This document shows, piece after piece, positions 1 through 10,046 of a DNA stretch of 64,000 nucleotides. Position 1 is the stretch's first letter. Each line of letters starts with the position of its first letter. The notes beneath the pieces are model-generated. The model was given only the letters and a program-made list of their open reading frames with translations, searched no databases and was not told where the DNA came from. Both the position numbers and the translations under genes were made by a program. The DNA is from Candidatus Hydrogenosomobacter endosymbioticus (lineage in GTDB: Bacteria > Pseudomonadota > Alphaproteobacteria > Holosporales > GW7): the NCBI RefSeq assembly GCF_021654655.1, contig NZ_AP025225.1, forward strand, positions 62,001 to 126,000. Reading direction: 5' to 3'.

Positions 1-666
1 TATGCGTAGGCCCTGAATACCAAATGGCTCTCCTCTTTTATATAATTCACCTGCGCATGCCCGGCTAACAGATGTTCCCATTGCATATCTGTTGTTCTCT
101 ATTACATATATGGCAGGTAATTTCCACAATGCTGCCATATTGAGAGACTCGAAAAACTGTCCTTGATTTGCCGCCCCATCTCCTAAGAATATTAGGCTTA
201 CTCCTCCGTCATTGTTGTATTTATGAGAAAGTGCAAGACCTGTTCCTATGGATGTTTGTGCTCCTACTATCCCGTTTCCTCCATAAAAATTCTTCTCTTT
301 GCAGAACATATGCATAGCTCCGCCTTTTCCTTTTGAACATCCATCTATTTTTCCGAAAAGTTCTGCCATTAACGCACCAGGATCGACTTTTTTTGCTAGA
401 AGATGTCCTCTAGACCTATAGGAAGTTATCATAGTGTCCAGTTCTTCAGAGGCTAGGCATGTTCCAACGGCAATGCTTTCTTGTCCAGAATACAGGTGGC
501 AAAAGCCTACTATCTTTCCTCTAGAATACATCTGGGCCGACTTGTCCTCAAAATTTCTTATAAGTCGCATAGAATAATAAATTTTTTCAGCAGAGAGTTC
601 AGATAAACATACGGCTCTGTTTTCTAGAAATTCAAAAGACTCCCACGGTGCGTTGGATACAGACAT
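1..666 (-). CDS. pdhA: Pyruvate dehydrogenase E1 component, alpha subunit (C-terminus cut by window edge)
   Basis: This is the thiamine-diphosphate-dependent alpha subunit that decarboxylates pyruvate and passes the acetyl group to E2 lipoamide. The first 222 residues are visible and the rest lies left of position 1. The ThDP/Mg signature is clear: GDG at residues 162-164 and the closing NN at about 191-192, with the conserved GKGGAMHMF segment near 113. The ATG at 664-666 gives the usual short N-terminus. The gene runs divergently from ihfA. The E1-beta partner (pdhB) would be expected downstream, outside the window. Identification is firm; an acetoin or branched-chain E1-alpha paralogue is the only serious alternative. 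Confidence 0.93.
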   Translation of the reverse strand, partial: MSVSNAPWESFEFLENRAVCLSELSAEKIYYSMRLIRNFEDKSAQMYSRGKIVGFCHLYSGQESIAVGTCLASEELDTMITSYRSRGHLLAKKVDPGALMAELFGKIDGCSKGKGGAMHMFCKEKNFYGGNGIVGAQTSIGTGLALSHKYNNDGGVSLIFLGDGAANQGQFFESLNMAALWKLPAIYVIENNRYAMGTSVSRACAGELYKRGEPFGIQGLRI

Positions 667-898
667 AAACGCTCAAATTTTGTTTTCTCTCATATAAACG
701 AAATAGTAATACGCAGCTGAAGCTTATGTCAAAATTCGGTTTTCAAAAGTCAGCGTGGTGCGAGTTTTGATTGGCTTTATGCCATAACATTTATTTTGTT
801 TATTAATAAGCAGGCCGCGTAAAATAATCGGATTTACAAAATATTAATTATAAAAATGTACGATATTATAAATATAATATGTGCGCGATTATTAAAAA
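667..898. promoter_or_regulatory. Divergent promoter region between pdhA and ihfA
   Basis: This AT-rich 232-bp interval separates two divergent genes and must carry both promoters. TA-rich stretches near 840-885 could serve ihfA, but no pair of -35/-10 boxes is clear enough to assign. No Shine-Dalgarno sequence precedes the ihfA ATG. Confidence 0.4.
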
Positions 899-1207
899 AT
901 GAAAATAAAAAACAGAACTATTACAAGAGCTGAAATCAAGCAGCACTTACGTGATAATTTAGATGTTTCTCTGGGTGACGCTACTCAGCTTCTAGATGCA
1001 ATAATAAATGAGATGTTTGTTGCTATGCACACAGAAGAAGAGGTGAAAATTTCTACTTTTGGCACTTTTCTTATTCATAAAAAGAAGAAGAGGTTAGGAA
1101 GAAATCCAAAAACAAGAGAAGAGGCTGTGATTTGCCCCAGAAAAAGTGTTAGTTTCAGGGCTTCTAGAAAGCTAAAAGATTTAATCGCTGAAAAAGTTCG
1201 GGTGTAG
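899..1207 (+). CDS. ihfA: Integration host factor / HU-family DNA-bending protein, IHF-alpha-like
   Basis: This 102-residue nucleoid protein has the HU/IHF fold: two N-terminal helices, the VKISTFGTF strand near residues 50-58, then the basic arm with GRNPKT near 67-72 that inserts into the DNA minor groove. IHF bends DNA as an alpha-beta heterodimer. The TRAEIKQHL start and the arm sequence favour the alpha subunit, but one subunit alone cannot exclude HU. The ATG at 899 is fixed by an in-frame stop just upstream. It stands alone ahead of acpS-lepB-rnc. Confidence 0.88.
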   Translation: MKIKNRTITRAEIKQHLRDNLDVSLGDATQLLDAIINEMFVAMHTEEEVKISTFGTFLIHKKKKRLGRNPKTREEAVICPRKSVSFRASRKLKDLIAEKVRV

Positions 1208-1335
1208 AAGGGGTTTGTATTGTTTATAATGGTGCTAAACATAACGTCACAGGTGCCAGAAAACTGTAACTAGCAATGGAGAATTGTTCGCGCCAATGGT
1301 ATATAAAACTCTGTGAGATTTATTTTTGGTGATCT

Positions 1336-1734
1336 GTGAAAATATTTGTAGGAGCTGACATAGTTGATATACGGCGCATAGAAAGAGCGATTGTTCGTTT
1401 CGGCAATAAATTTATGTCGAGGATTTTTACGAAAAATGAAGAGATATATGCGTTCTCAAGCCCGTTTCCACATAGAAGCTTTGCAAAAAGGTTCGCTGGA
1501 AAAGAGGCTGTTGTCAAAGCTCTTGGAATAGGAATTGCTCATGGGGTATCGTGGAGAGACATTGAAATATTGAACGACGGAAATGGCAAGCCTTATGTCG
1601 AACTATCTGAAAATATTCTGAGGAAATGTTTTCTGTATAATTTTTTGAGAAGTAATTTCGAACTGGACATAAGCCTTTCCGATGAGTATCCTTATGCTCA
1701 GGCATTTGTTGTTGTTTATTATCATGAATCGTGA
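1336..1734 (+). CDS. acpS: Holo-[acyl-carrier-protein] synthase
   Basis: AcpS transfers 4'-phosphopantetheine from CoA to a serine of acyl carrier protein, which fatty-acid and lipid A synthesis require. The 132-residue length is typical. The Mg-binding GADIVDIRRIE stretch sits at residues 6-16 and the second motif, FAGKEAVVKALG, at about 53-64. The start is GTG. The 3' end overlaps lepB by 11 bp, so the two are probably translationally coupled, and rnc follows. This acpS-lepB-rnc order is characteristic of Alphaproteobacteria. Confidence 0.95.
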   Translation: MKIFVGADIVDIRRIERAIVRFGNKFMSRIFTKNEEIYAFSSPFPHRSFAKRFAGKEAVVKALGIGIAHGVSWRDIEILNDGNGKPYVELSENILRKCFLYNFLRSNFELDISLSDEYPYAQAFVVVYYHES

Positions 1735-2602
1735 GGACAGAAAAAAGCGCGGTGATAAAGAAGGTTTTTTTAGAGGCATTTATGAGCGGTTTTTATACGG
1801 GAAGAAGAAAGGCGAACTTAGTTTGTCCGAGTCCAATCCTTTGTCCCCTAAGGATGTTTGGAGAGTTATAGTAGGAATAACGCCTCTTGTTCTTATGGTT
1901 GTGATTATAAGGTGTGTGGTTTTTTCTCCATTCAAAATTCCGTCTGGGTCTATGATACCAACGCTTCTTGTCGGAGATCATATAGTTGTGTCTAAATTTT
2001 CATATGGACTTTCTCGGTATTCTTTCTTTTTTGGCAGCAAGATAGAGTATTTTAAGGGGCGAAAAGTGCAGATGTATAAACCGAAGCGCGGAGATGTTAT
2101 TGTGTTTGCTTATCCAGCCAACACTTCTATAGATTTCGTAAAGAGGTGCGTTGGGTTGCCTGGTGACGAAATTCAGGTGAAAGATGGGTATTTGTATGTG
2201 AACGGGAAAAAAGCAGATCTCCGTAAAGTAAAAGAAAAGTACTCAGAGCATGACGGGCAGGAGTATATATCTGGCGATGTTTATGAAGAGACTATTCCTG
2301 GTGATGAAAAAAGTCCTGAGAATAAGCATCTAATACTTATGCAAAATCAGTTTGGCAGCGTTGAAGCAGACAATACTCCTGTGTATAAAGTCCCTGTTGG
2401 TCACTATTTTATGATGGGGGACAATAGACATGGGTCCTCTGACAGCAGGTTTATGGATGCTCTTGGGTTCGTGCCTGAGGATATGCTCATAGGGCCAGCG
2501 CTATTTGTGTTCTTCTCGGGGGATGAAGGTTTTGGAACACTTCAGCCGTGGACCTGGCCTATGCATATACGTTATTGGCACCTTCTTGACAGGGTGTATT
2601 GA
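1724..2602 (+). CDS. lepB: Signal peptidase I
   Basis: Membrane serine-lysine protease that removes Sec and Tat signal peptides at the periplasmic face. One transmembrane helix lies at about residues 47-65. It is followed by the nucleophile motif PSGSM (Ser76), the lysine general-base motif DFVKRCVGLPGD (Lys140), and box E GDNRHGSSDSR near residue 240. The ATG at 1724 gives a normal cytoplasmic N-terminus; an in-frame ATG 42 bp earlier would lie deeper inside acpS. It is the only protease seen here able to process the many secreted orphan proteins in this window. Confidence 0.96.
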   Translation: MNREDRKKRGDKEGFFRGIYERFLYGKKKGELSLSESNPLSPKDVWRVIVGITPLVLMVVIIRCVVFSPFKIPSGSMIPTLLVGDHIVVSKFSYGLSRYSFFFGSKIEYFKGRKVQMYKPKRGDVIVFAYPANTSIDFVKRCVGLPGDEIQVKDGYLYVNGKKADLRKVKEKYSEHDGQEYISGDVYEETIPGDEKSPENKHLILMQNQFGSVEADNTPVYKVPVGHYFMMGDNRHGSSDSRFMDALGFVPEDMLIGPALFVFFSGDEGFGTLQPWTWPMHIRYWHLLDRVY

Positions 2603-2668
2603 TGGATATCAGAACAAAGCTGGTGGATGGTGTTACAATACCTTGTCTATGAGCGAGCTGGAGATCAA

Positions 2669-3352
2669 ATGGGCGACCTTTCTGGGTTATGCGATTCTAT
2701 AGGGTATTCGTTTTCTGATGTTGCTCTTCTTAGGGCGGCGGTTTCTCATGGGGGGCCTGTTAGGGTTAGGTTTGAGAGGTTGGAGTTTATGGGCGACCGT
2801 GTTGTTGGCTTGGTTGTTGCTGACGCGCTGCTTGCTAAGTATCCGTTCGCTTCTGAGGGAGAGTTGGCTAGGAGGCATGCAAACCTCGTTTCTAGGACTG
2901 CTATGCGTAGGGTAGCCAGCGAGATTGGCGTCGAGCGGTATGTTTTTCTTGACAAATCCGCATTTGACCCTTCGCGTAAAGTATTTGTCGACGTTGTAGA
3001 AGCTATAGTAGGAGCCGTGTATATAGACGGAGGGTTTTCTGCTGGGGATTCTGTGGTAAGAAAGTTGTGGAGCCCACTTATCGCAGAAGACATAGAAACT
3101 TCCAATATTGACCCTAAGTCTGCGCTACAAGAACTCTTGCAATCTCGCAAGAGCCCTTTGCCGCAGTATTTTGTTGTTCTACAAACTGGGCCCCAACATA
3201 ACCCTATATTTACAGTAGAGGTCAGTATTCCTGAAGGAAAATTTTCCGCTAGCGGGTATTCCAAACAAGAGGCCGAGCAAAAAGCGGCAGCTGCTGCGTT
3301 TGGGGCGTTGAAAAAAACATTTGGCACTGGAAGAAAGAATAAACAATTATAA
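2669..3352 (+). CDS. rnc: Ribonuclease III
   Basis: Double-strand-specific endoribonuclease that processes rRNA precursors and structured mRNAs. The catalytic signature ERLEFMGDRVVG sits at about residues 36-47 and the second acidic helix is VDVVEAIVGAVY near 105-116. A C-terminal dsRNA-binding domain covers about 155-225. The ATG at 2669 has GGAG five bases upstream and gives the usual short N-terminus; an in-frame ATG at 2627 lacks this. In many alphaproteobacteria era follows rnc; here it does not. Confidence 0.95.
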   Translation: MGDLSGLCDSIGYSFSDVALLRAAVSHGGPVRVRFERLEFMGDRVVGLVVADALLAKYPFASEGELARRHANLVSRTAMRRVASEIGVERYVFLDKSAFDPSRKVFVDVVEAIVGAVYIDGGFSAGDSVVRKLWSPLIAEDIETSNIDPKSALQELLQSRKSPLPQYFVVLQTGPQHNPIFTVEVSIPEGKFSASGYSKQEAEQKAAAAAFGALKKTFGTGRKNKQL

Positions 3353-3553
3353 ACAAACATGGTTGGAATTTTGCAAGAGAAGAAAGGCAAAAAATACGCC
3401 AACTTAGCGTGTTTTGAAGTTATAATTGTATGTGAAGAGCTCATGCGCGGCGAATTTATGTGTTGGTATCACCAAGTTTCTTACATGGTTTTGCCGTAGT
3501 ATGTGTGTACGTTATGTTAAAGGCAGCGTTAGTGGTGCCTAGAGGTTTTATTA
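3353..3553. promoter_or_regulatory. rnc-clpB intergenic region, presumed clpB promoter
   Basis: This 201-bp gap separates rnc from clpB. A 46-codon open frame (3359-3499) runs through it but has no ribosome-binding site and no recognisable motif. A heat-shock promoter would be expected for clpB, but I cannot point to convincing RpoH boxes. An AGAGG about eight bases before the GTG at 3554 is the likely clpB ribosome-binding site. Confidence 0.3.
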
Positions 3554-6136
3554 GTGGGGGCTGATGTGGATTTTGAGAGATACACAGATAGAGCAAAGCA
3601 AACCATACAAGCTGCTCAGATGCTAGCTATAAAAAATTCTAACCAGCAGCTTTTGCCAGAGCATCTTTTAGCGGCAGCTTTGCATGACAGCGAAGGAATA
3701 GCCGCTGAAATTTTAAATGAAAGTGGCGCGAACTCTGAGCGAGCAAGAAGAATTGCCGATGAGTATATAGAAAAATTGCCAAAAGTAAGTGGCGCAGGAG
3801 ACAGCATATATGCCTCTGCAAATGTGTATAAAGTGTTTGAAGCGGCGCAGAGATTTGCTGATTCTTGGGGCGATTCTTTTGTTACTATAGAAGCTCTAGT
3901 TATTGGGCTTATAGAAGTTTCGTCAACAAGGGAAATTTTGCAAAAATCAGGATTAACAAGGGAAAAACTAGAGCGGGGGATAAACGATATGAGAAAAGGA
4001 ACAGAAGCTACTTCGCAAAACGCAGAATCTGGATACGGGGCGCTTAAAAAGTATGCGAAAGATGTTACTCACATGGCGCGCGAAGGAAAGCTTGACCCTG
4101 TTATTGGTCGCGACGAAGAAATACGCAGGGTTATACAAGTTTTGTCTAGGAGAACTAAGAACAACGCTGTCCTTGTTGGCGAGCCTGGTGTCGGAAAGAC
4201 GGCATTGATAGAGGGGCTTGCTCTTAGAATAGTTCAAAAAGATGTTCCGGATAATCTTCTAGATGTTCGAGTTATGGCGTTGGATATAGGGGCACTTATC
4301 GCTGGCAGCAAGTATAGAGGAGACTTTGAAGAGCGGCTTAAAGCTGTTTTGTCAGAGGTCTCTAAGATTGCAAATAAAATCATCCTTTTTATAGACGAAA
4401 TACATATGATAGTTGGAGCTGGAAAAACTGATGGCGCTATGGATGCATCCAATATGCTGAAGCCTGCTTTGGCTCGAGGGGAGCTTCATTGCGTAGGTGC
4501 GACCACCCTTGACGAGTATAGAGAACACATAGAAAAAGACGCTGCTCTTGCAAGAAGGTTTCAGCCAGTTTATGTGGAGGAGCCCAGCGTTGATGACGCT
4601 ATATCTATTCTGAGAGGCTTAAAGGAAAGGTATGAGCTTCATCACGGAATTAGAATATCCGATTCCGCTGTTGTAAGTGCTGTTAAGCTGTCTCACAGAT
4701 ATATAACAGAGCGATTTTTGCCAGATAAAGCGATAGACCTTATAGACGAAGCTGCAAGCAGGAGGCGTATGGAAGTTAGGTCGAAGCCAGAAGAGATAGA
4801 GAAATTAGAGCGTTCGATAATGCAGCTGAAAATAGAAAAAGAAGCACTTAAAAAAGAAGTAGATGATGCATCTAAGAAGCGGCTAGAAAAGTGCGAGAAA
4901 CAAATAGCAGACCTAGAAAGCAAACTTGGTGTTCTTACAAGCAAGTGGCATAGCGAGAAATCTGCTATAGAGTCTATGCAAAGCGTGAAAGCAAGGCTTG
5001 AAAAAGCGAGAATAGAACTGGATGCGGCTCAAAGAGACGGGAATTTAGCAAGAGCCGGAGAGCTTTTATATAGTGTTATTCCCTCTCTTGAAAATGAGTT
5101 GAAAAATGCTGAGAGCGGGAAAAGCTCTTCTATTTTGCGAGAGGAGGTTACCTCGCAAGATATTGCTGCAATAGTTTCCCGCTGGACGGGGATTCCTGTA
5201 GATAAAATGTTAAGCGGAGAGCGGGAAAAACTTTTGAATATGGAAAGGCTATTGCATCAACGTGTGGTCGGTCAGGACGCTGCAGTGGCAGCTGTGAGCA
5301 AAGCCATACGTCGTTCTAGGTCTGGCTTGTCAGAATCTACAAGACCTATTGGTTCGTTTATGTTTTTAGGCCCGACAGGGGTTGGCAAAACAGAGCTTGC
5401 AAAGGCTTTGGCAGAATTTTTGTTCGATAATGATTCTGCTATGGTGAGAATAGATATGTCTGAGTATATGGAGAGGCACTCTGTCGCTAGACTTATTGGA
5501 GCTCCTCCAGGGTATGTTGGATATGAAGAGGGCGGCACATTGACAGAATCCGTTAGGAGGCGTCCGTATCAGGTTATTTTGTTCGATGAAATAGAAAAGG
5601 CGCATTCCGATGTCTTTAATCTATTTTTGCAGATTTTGGATGATGGTCGCCTCACGGATAGCCATGGCCGCGTTGTTAATTTTAGGAATTGCATAATAAT
5701 AATGACATCTAATCTTGGAAGCGAATTTATAACTGTTGGCGAAGGAGGCGATATTGAAGAAAGTTCTAAAAAGGCGGTTATGGACGCTGTAAAATCACAT
5801 TTCAGGCCGGAATTTCTAAATAGGCTAGACGAGATTTTGATATTCAAAAAATTGATGCGCGAGGACATAGGAAAAATTATAGGAATACAGATAGGGTATC
5901 TTCATAACCTTTTGGCTCAACAAAGAATAGAGCTTGATATTAGGCCTGATGCTGTGGACTGGTTGGTGGAAAAAGGGTATGACCCAGTATATGGAGCAAG
6001 GCCGCTTAAAAGATCAATACAAAAGTACATACAAGACCCTATAGCGGAACTTATCTTAGATGGGAGAATCAGCGATGGGGCAACAGTGCGTGCTGATGTT
6101 GTTGATAATGTTCTTCGCATAGAGCATGTTCTATGA
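3554..6136 (+). CDS. clpB: ATP-dependent disaggregase ClpB
   Basis: Hexameric AAA+ chaperone that works with DnaK to extract polypeptides from aggregates. Its 860 residues are full length. In order: Clp-N repeats (about 8-145), AAA-1 with Walker A GEPGVGKT near 206 and Walker B LFIDEIH, the long coiled-coil M-domain (about 405-525), and AAA-2 with Walker [10 protein letters not shown] near 606 and Walker [11 protein letters not shown]. The M-domain separates ClpB from ClpA and ClpC. The start is the GTG at 3554. A hairpin at 6171-6195 lies between it and the convergent gene. Confidence 0.97.
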   Translation: MGADVDFERYTDRAKQTIQAAQMLAIKNSNQQLLPEHLLAAALHDSEGIAAEILNESGANSERARRIADEYIEKLPKVSGAGDSIYASANVYKVFEAAQRFADSWGDSFVTIEALVIGLIEVSSTREILQKSGLTREKLERGINDMRKGTEATSQNAESGYGALKKYAKDVTHMAREGKLDPVIGRDEEIRRVIQVLSRRTKNNAVLVGEPGVGKTALIEGLALRIVQKDVPDNLLDVRVMALDIGALIAGSKYRGDFEERLKAVLSEVSKIANKIILFIDEIHMIVGAGKTDGAMDASNMLKPALARGELHCVGATTLDEYREHIEKDAALARRFQPVYVEEPSVDDAISILRGLKERYELHHGIRISDSAVVSAVKLSHRYITERFLPDKAIDLIDEAASRRRMEVRSKPEEIEKLERSIMQLKIEKEALKKEVDDASKKRLEKCEKQIADLESKLGVLTSKWHSEKSAIESMQSVKARLEKARIELDAAQRDGNLARAGELLYSVIPSLENELKNAESGKSSSILREEVTSQDIAAIVSRWTGIPVDKMLSGEREKLLNMERLLHQRVVGQDAAVAAVSKAIRRSRSGLSESTRPIGSFMFLGPTGVGKTELAKALAEFLFDNDSAMVRIDMSEYMERHSVARLIGAPPGYVGYEEGGTLTESVRRRPYQVILFDEIEKAHSDVFNLFLQILDDGRLTDSHGRVVNFRNCIIIMTSNLGSEFITVGEGGDIEESSKKAVMDAVKSHFRPEFLNRLDEILIFKKLMREDIGKIIGIQIGYLHNLLAQQRIELDIRPDAVDWLVEKGYDPVYGARPLKRSIQKYIQDPIAELILDGRISDGATVRADVVDNVLRIEHVL

Positions 6137-6170
6137 AAGCTATGTGTAATATATTAGCATCCATAATAGA

Positions 6171-6195
6171 AGTGGCGCATGATTTACGCGCCACT
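6171..6195. terminator. Hairpin between convergent clpB and secreted orphan gene
   Basis: An 8-bp perfect inverted repeat, AGTGGCGC and GCGCCACT, with a 9-base loop lies in the 80-bp gap between two convergent genes. There is no long U-tract on either strand, so if it terminates transcription it is a weak or Rho-assisted site. Confidence 0.45.
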
Positions 6196-6216
6196 AGTTT
6201 CATAGACTATGTGAGT

Positions 6217-6771
6217 TTATGCGTTTTGGTCCTGAGGGTCTTTGCTTTGTTGTTTCTTTTGATTATCTGGATTTCTGTCGCTGAATTTTTGAAACAAAGA
6301 GAACAAATCTGAGGCTATTTTTTTCAACGAGCTATCATATTTTGGCGCGTTAAGTACTGCTTTCACATCTTGCGCGAAGATCTTTTCTGGTGGCGGCACG
6401 CGGGAGTCCATCTCCTCGTATGTTATTTTTTCGTAATCGGATGCAAACTGTGGACCGAACGCATTGAGCAATCTAAATGCATACAGGTCTCCATAGTTGC
6501 CTTCATAACTAAGATTGTCGAATTTTTTTGCTAAGCGGGATATATCTTCTATTAGCACAATCCCTCCATTGCTGTTTTTTTCACTTTTGCCAGTGTAGTA
6601 ATCAAGAGCTTCCGTGGCGAATTTGTAAAAATCTGTGTCTTCAGCACCTTTTTCTTCTGTTATAGCTTTCAATATTTCAATAGTTGAAAATTTTTCTAGT
6701 TTGAAAGAGATGGCTGAAGTAGATAACAGCAGGGATATAGCTAATGCTATGTATATAGATGTGGTTTTCAT
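6217..6771 (-). CDS. Secreted protein of unknown function
   Basis: I do not recognise this family. The 184-residue product starts with a clear Sec signal peptide: KTT, a hydrophobic core, then a possible cleavage after STSA near residue 20. The mature part is mixed charged and helical, and ends in a Gln/Lys/Asp-rich hydrophilic tail (residues 165-184). It has no membrane segment and no cysteine, so it is probably periplasmic or exported. It stands alone and converges on clpB. It is one of several unrelated secreted orphans in this window. Confidence 0.75.
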   Translation of the reverse strand: MKTTSIYIALAISLLLSTSAISFKLEKFSTIEILKAITEEKGAEDTDFYKFATEALDYYTGKSEKNSNGGIVLIEDISRLAKKFDNLSYEGNYGDLYAFRLLNAFGPQFASDYEKITYEEMDSRVPPPEKIFAQDVKAVLNAPKYDSSLKKIASDLFSLFQKFSDRNPDNQKKQQSKDPQDQNA

Positions 6772-6817
6772 CTTTTGCTCCTTTGAATTTTACGGTTTGT
6801 TAATATTATACCATTAT

Positions 6818-9433
6818 TTAGTTAATAGATTCTAGTTTATTTTGGCTAGATTTTACATTAACTGGGATTGGTGCAGCATTAACCATTATTTTGCTAAAAT
6901 TTTCGGAATATTCATCTGCGAAGCGCTCGGCAACTTCAAATACGAGCTCATCATGGATTTGTAGGACTATGTTGCACAAAAGAGACCTTTTTGTTATCTC
7001 TTCGTGTATATCAACCATCGCTCGCTTAATTATGTCGGCGCAGCTGCCCTGTAGAGGAGCATTTATGGCTTGTCTTTCAGCCGCTGACCGCAAGGTGTGT
7101 TTATTGCTTAGTATGTTTGGTATAGAACATTTTCTTCCGAATATAGTGGAAACGAAGCCATAAGCTCTTGCATGTTCTTTCATTTTATCCATATAGTCGA
7201 CAATTCCTGGATATTTTTCGAAGTAAAGAGCTATATATTTGCTTGCCTCGGATTGGGGGACCTTTAATTGTTTCGAAAGTCCGAAAGCACTCATACCATA
7301 AATTATTCCAAAGTTGATTATTTTTGCCTTTCTGGTCATCTCTTCCATAGTCATTCCGGAATTATTTCCGAATACTTCTATAGCGGTTTGTTCGTGAATA
7401 TTTTTTCCATCTTCAAACGCGTGTTTCAATTCTTTTATATCCCCTATATATGCCAGAAGACGTAATTCAATTTGAGAATAATCGATGCTCAGAAGAATGT
7501 TTCCCTTTTCTGCAATAAACGCATTTCTGATTTTTTTGCCGTAAGCGGTTTTTATAGGAATATTTTGTAAATTTGGGGAATGTGACGACAACCTTCCTGT
7601 CGATGTTTCTGCCATAGAGTACGTTGTGTGTACTCGTCCCGATTTATCTGACTCTCTGATGAGCGCATCGATGTATGTGCTTACCAACTTTGATAGCTGT
7701 CTCCATTCGAGAATTTTATCTGCAAGTTTAAAGCCTTTATTTGCAAATTCTTCCAGGATATCAACAGAAGTTTTGAAGGCGCCTGTTTTGTTTTTTTTAT
7801 TGCTGTGCCATCCGAGACGGTTGAACAAAATATTGCTCAGTTGCTTTGGGGAAGCTATGTTGAAACGTTCTCCTGCCGCTAGATATATTTCATTTTCTAG
7901 TTCTGATATGTTTGTAGAAAATTCGTCCCCAATTTGTCTGAGAGCTGAAACATCAACCTTTATTCCGTGCATTTCCATGTTAACAAGAACGTTTACCAGT
8001 GGCCTTTCCAATAGTTCATAGACTGATGAGAGAGAGCCCTGCGTTATTTTGATTTGAAGAGAGTGGTAGGCGCGCAGTATTTGATCTGCTTCTCGTATTT
8101 TATGTATTCGCGTATCTTCAAATATCAGTTCGTTTTCGATTTTGGTTTTTTTGCTCTCTCCGAGCTCTCTTTCTGCTATATCCTCAAGTGAATGGTTGCT
8201 GCGTCCCCCAAGAATGACGTATGACATGAGCATTATATCTTCGAACGATTTGAGTTTAATATTGCAAGTTTTGGAGAGAGCTTTTATTAAAGATTTTGCG
8301 TCGTGCGTTACTTTTATAATGCTGTCGTTTTCGAATAAATTTCTCAATAGGGTAAGCGAGCAATCGTTGTTTTGTGCTGTTAAATGCCACGAGTCTCCTT
8401 GATCTGTATAGATATAAAGTTCATAAGGAGCGTCGGCGTGATAAGAATAGCTAACTGCGCAAAGTTTAGAGGATTGTGTTTTTTTAACCAAAGAGAGAGC
8501 GTCGTTTTTATAGTATGGTTCGTCTATAGAAATGGCGCTAATTTTTTGATTTACGTTTGCGTGGTTTATTTTCTGTTCGTCCCTAAAAATTTTGTTATTA
8601 AGAGAGTTAAAGCCATATTTTTGCAAAAAATTAGAAAGAGCTGTGCTTGTCGGGTCTTGATAGCGTAGTAGCTCTATAAAATTGTTGTTCGGCAGCGGGG
8701 TGTCATAGCGTAAGGTTGCGAGAGTTTTAGACATTCGAGCTAAGCTTTCATTTGATCGTATGAGGGCGCCTTTTTTTGTAGATGATACGAGGTCTATTCG
8801 TTTAAACAACGAGTCAAGCGACCCAAACTCTTGTATTAATTTAGTAGCTGTCTTTGGCCCTATGCCAGGTACTCCAGGAATGTTGTCCGATGGGTCTCCT
8901 GATAGCGCTTGCACGTCTACTATTTTGTCTGGCGCGACGCCCCATTTTTCGATTACTTCCTGATTTGATATGGTCTTGCTTTTTATGGGGTCGTAAATAA
9001 GAGTGTTTTCATCGACCAGCTGCATAAGGTCTTTGTCTGATGATACTATTTCCACCATATATCCTAGCGAGACAATTTTTCGCGCATACGTGGCGATTAC
9101 ATCGTCTGCTTCAAATTTTGGGGAGCATAGAGTTGGTATTTTGAAGGCTTCGCATGCTTCTTTTACTATGTCAAATTGTGATATTAATTCTTTGGGTTTT
9201 TCAGTTCTATTCTGTTTGTACATTGGGAATATACTGCTTCTAAATGTTGGTACTGGCGAATCAAATACAACGGCCCAATGTGTAGGCTTCTTTGTTTCGC
9301 GCAGTCTGAGAATCATGTTGCAAAAGCCAAAAACGGCTCCAATCTGAGTTCCTTTGTGTGAAAGTGGAGGCAGTGCGTAAAAAGCTCTGTATATAAATCC
9401 TGATCCGTCTATTAAAATGAGTGTTTTATTCAT
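6818..9433 (-). CDS. polA: DNA polymerase I
   Basis: Repair and Okazaki-fragment polymerase. The N-terminal 5'-3' exonuclease domain (1-290) keeps the acidic motifs (DGSGFIYRAF, EADDVIATY, SSDKDLMQL, GDPSDNIPGVPGIG). The polymerase domain has motif A with DYSQIELR near 651, motif B KIINFGIIYG near 708, and motif C IHDELVFEV near 827. The middle domain (about 300-455) has lost the DxE and second aspartate of the 3'-5' exonuclease, so proofreading is probably absent. Its ATG overlaps the upstream gene by 8 bp, which implies translational coupling. Confidence 0.96.
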   Translation of the reverse strand: MNKTLILIDGSGFIYRAFYALPPLSHKGTQIGAVFGFCNMILRLRETKKPTHWAVVFDSPVPTFRSSIFPMYKQNRTEKPKELISQFDIVKEACEAFKIPTLCSPKFEADDVIATYARKIVSLGYMVEIVSSDKDLMQLVDENTLIYDPIKSKTISNQEVIEKWGVAPDKIVDVQALSGDPSDNIPGVPGIGPKTATKLIQEFGSLDSLFKRIDLVSSTKKGALIRSNESLARMSKTLATLRYDTPLPNNNFIELLRYQDPTSTALSNFLQKYGFNSLNNKIFRDEQKINHANVNQKISAISIDEPYYKNDALSLVKKTQSSKLCAVSYSYHADAPYELYIYTDQGDSWHLTAQNNDCSLTLLRNLFENDSIIKVTHDAKSLIKALSKTCNIKLKSFEDIMLMSYVILGGRSNHSLEDIAERELGESKKTKIENELIFEDTRIHKIREADQILRAYHSLQIKITQGSLSSVYELLERPLVNVLVNMEMHGIKVDVSALRQIGDEFSTNISELENEIYLAAGERFNIASPKQLSNILFNRLGWHSNKKNKTGAFKTSVDILEEFANKGFKLADKILEWRQLSKLVSTYIDALIRESDKSGRVHTTYSMAETSTGRLSSHSPNLQNIPIKTAYGKKIRNAFIAEKGNILLSIDYSQIELRLLAYIGDIKELKHAFEDGKNIHEQTAIEVFGNNSGMTMEEMTRKAKIINFGIIYGMSAFGLSKQLKVPQSEASKYIALYFEKYPGIVDYMDKMKEHARAYGFVSTIFGRKCSIPNILSNKHTLRSAAERQAINAPLQGSCADIIKRAMVDIHEEITKRSLLCNIVLQIHDELVFEVAERFADEYSENFSKIMVNAAPIPVNVKSSQNKLESIN

Positions 9434-10046
9434 TTTTTATTGCTGCATCCGCTACTATTTTGTATATAAAGTTCCATTGAACTAACTCTTTTTTCTTTCT
9501 ATTTTTGAGGTACTCGACTATTATTGCGTTTTTTTCTTCTATTGGAAGATCCTCGTTTATAACTTGCGACATATCTCCTATAAAAAAGCGCAAGGTTTTT
9601 AGTGGTATTTGTCCATACTCAAGAAGTGGTTCTATGCATACGTTGAGAAGGAAATTCTCTTTATGGTTTTTTTCTAGATATTCGACGACATTCCTAACAA
9701 CGGTTTCTATTTCTTTTGTGAGTTCGAATTCGCAGTCGTTTCGTTCTTTTTTCAATTTTTTTATTATTTCAGAAAAAAATAATTTTATAGTCTTTTTTTT
9801 CTCTATTATTTCATTAATTTGTGGAGCAGAGCTTTTAGTTAAGCAATGTTTGGTTATATCTTCTATTATTGGGGTGAGTATTTTCAAAGAAGCTGTTCCG
9901 CCGAATATTGGTGAAGGGGCCGATTTGGCTGCGCCTATTTTTGAGGTGGCAGAAGAGGTGATTTTGTGTCCATTCTGCAGATCGGTTTCAATAGTTTCCT
10001 CATGATTTCTGTGATGGAGAGCGAAGCGTGTGGACAGAGAATACAT
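9426..10046 (-). CDS. Uncharacterised protein coupled to polA
   Basis: I do not recognise this family. The product has about 206 residues from the ATG at 10046; a start at 10097 is also open and neither has a good ribosome-binding site. The first 60 residues are low-complexity and look disordered. The remainder is strongly helical and rich in Lys and Glu, with repeated amphipathic stretches. There is no signal peptide or membrane helix. The stop lies inside the start of polA (8-bp overlap), so the two are likely co-translated. A cytoplasmic role linked to replication or repair is a guess from position only. Confidence 0.65.
   Translation of the reverse strand: MYSLSTRFALHHRNHEETIETDLQNGHKITSSATSKIGAAKSAPSPIFGGTASLKILTPIIEDITKHCLTKSSAPQINEIIEKKKTIKLFFSEIIKKLKKERNDCEFELTKEIETVVRNVVEYLEKNHKENFLLNVCIEPLLEYGQIPLKTLRFFIGDMSQVINEDLPIEEKNAIIVEYLKNRKKKELVQWNFIYKIVADAAIKNE

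Noticed and set aside
2746-3444. Minus-strand frame of 232 residues opposite rnc
   Set aside because: Shadow of rnc, which has strong family motifs on the plus strand.
3359-3499. 46-residue frame between rnc and clpB
   Set aside because: No ribosome-binding site, no motif, and its length is common by chance.
3353-3553. RpoH promoter before clpB
   Set aside because: Expected by function but no matching boxes at a sound spacing were seen.
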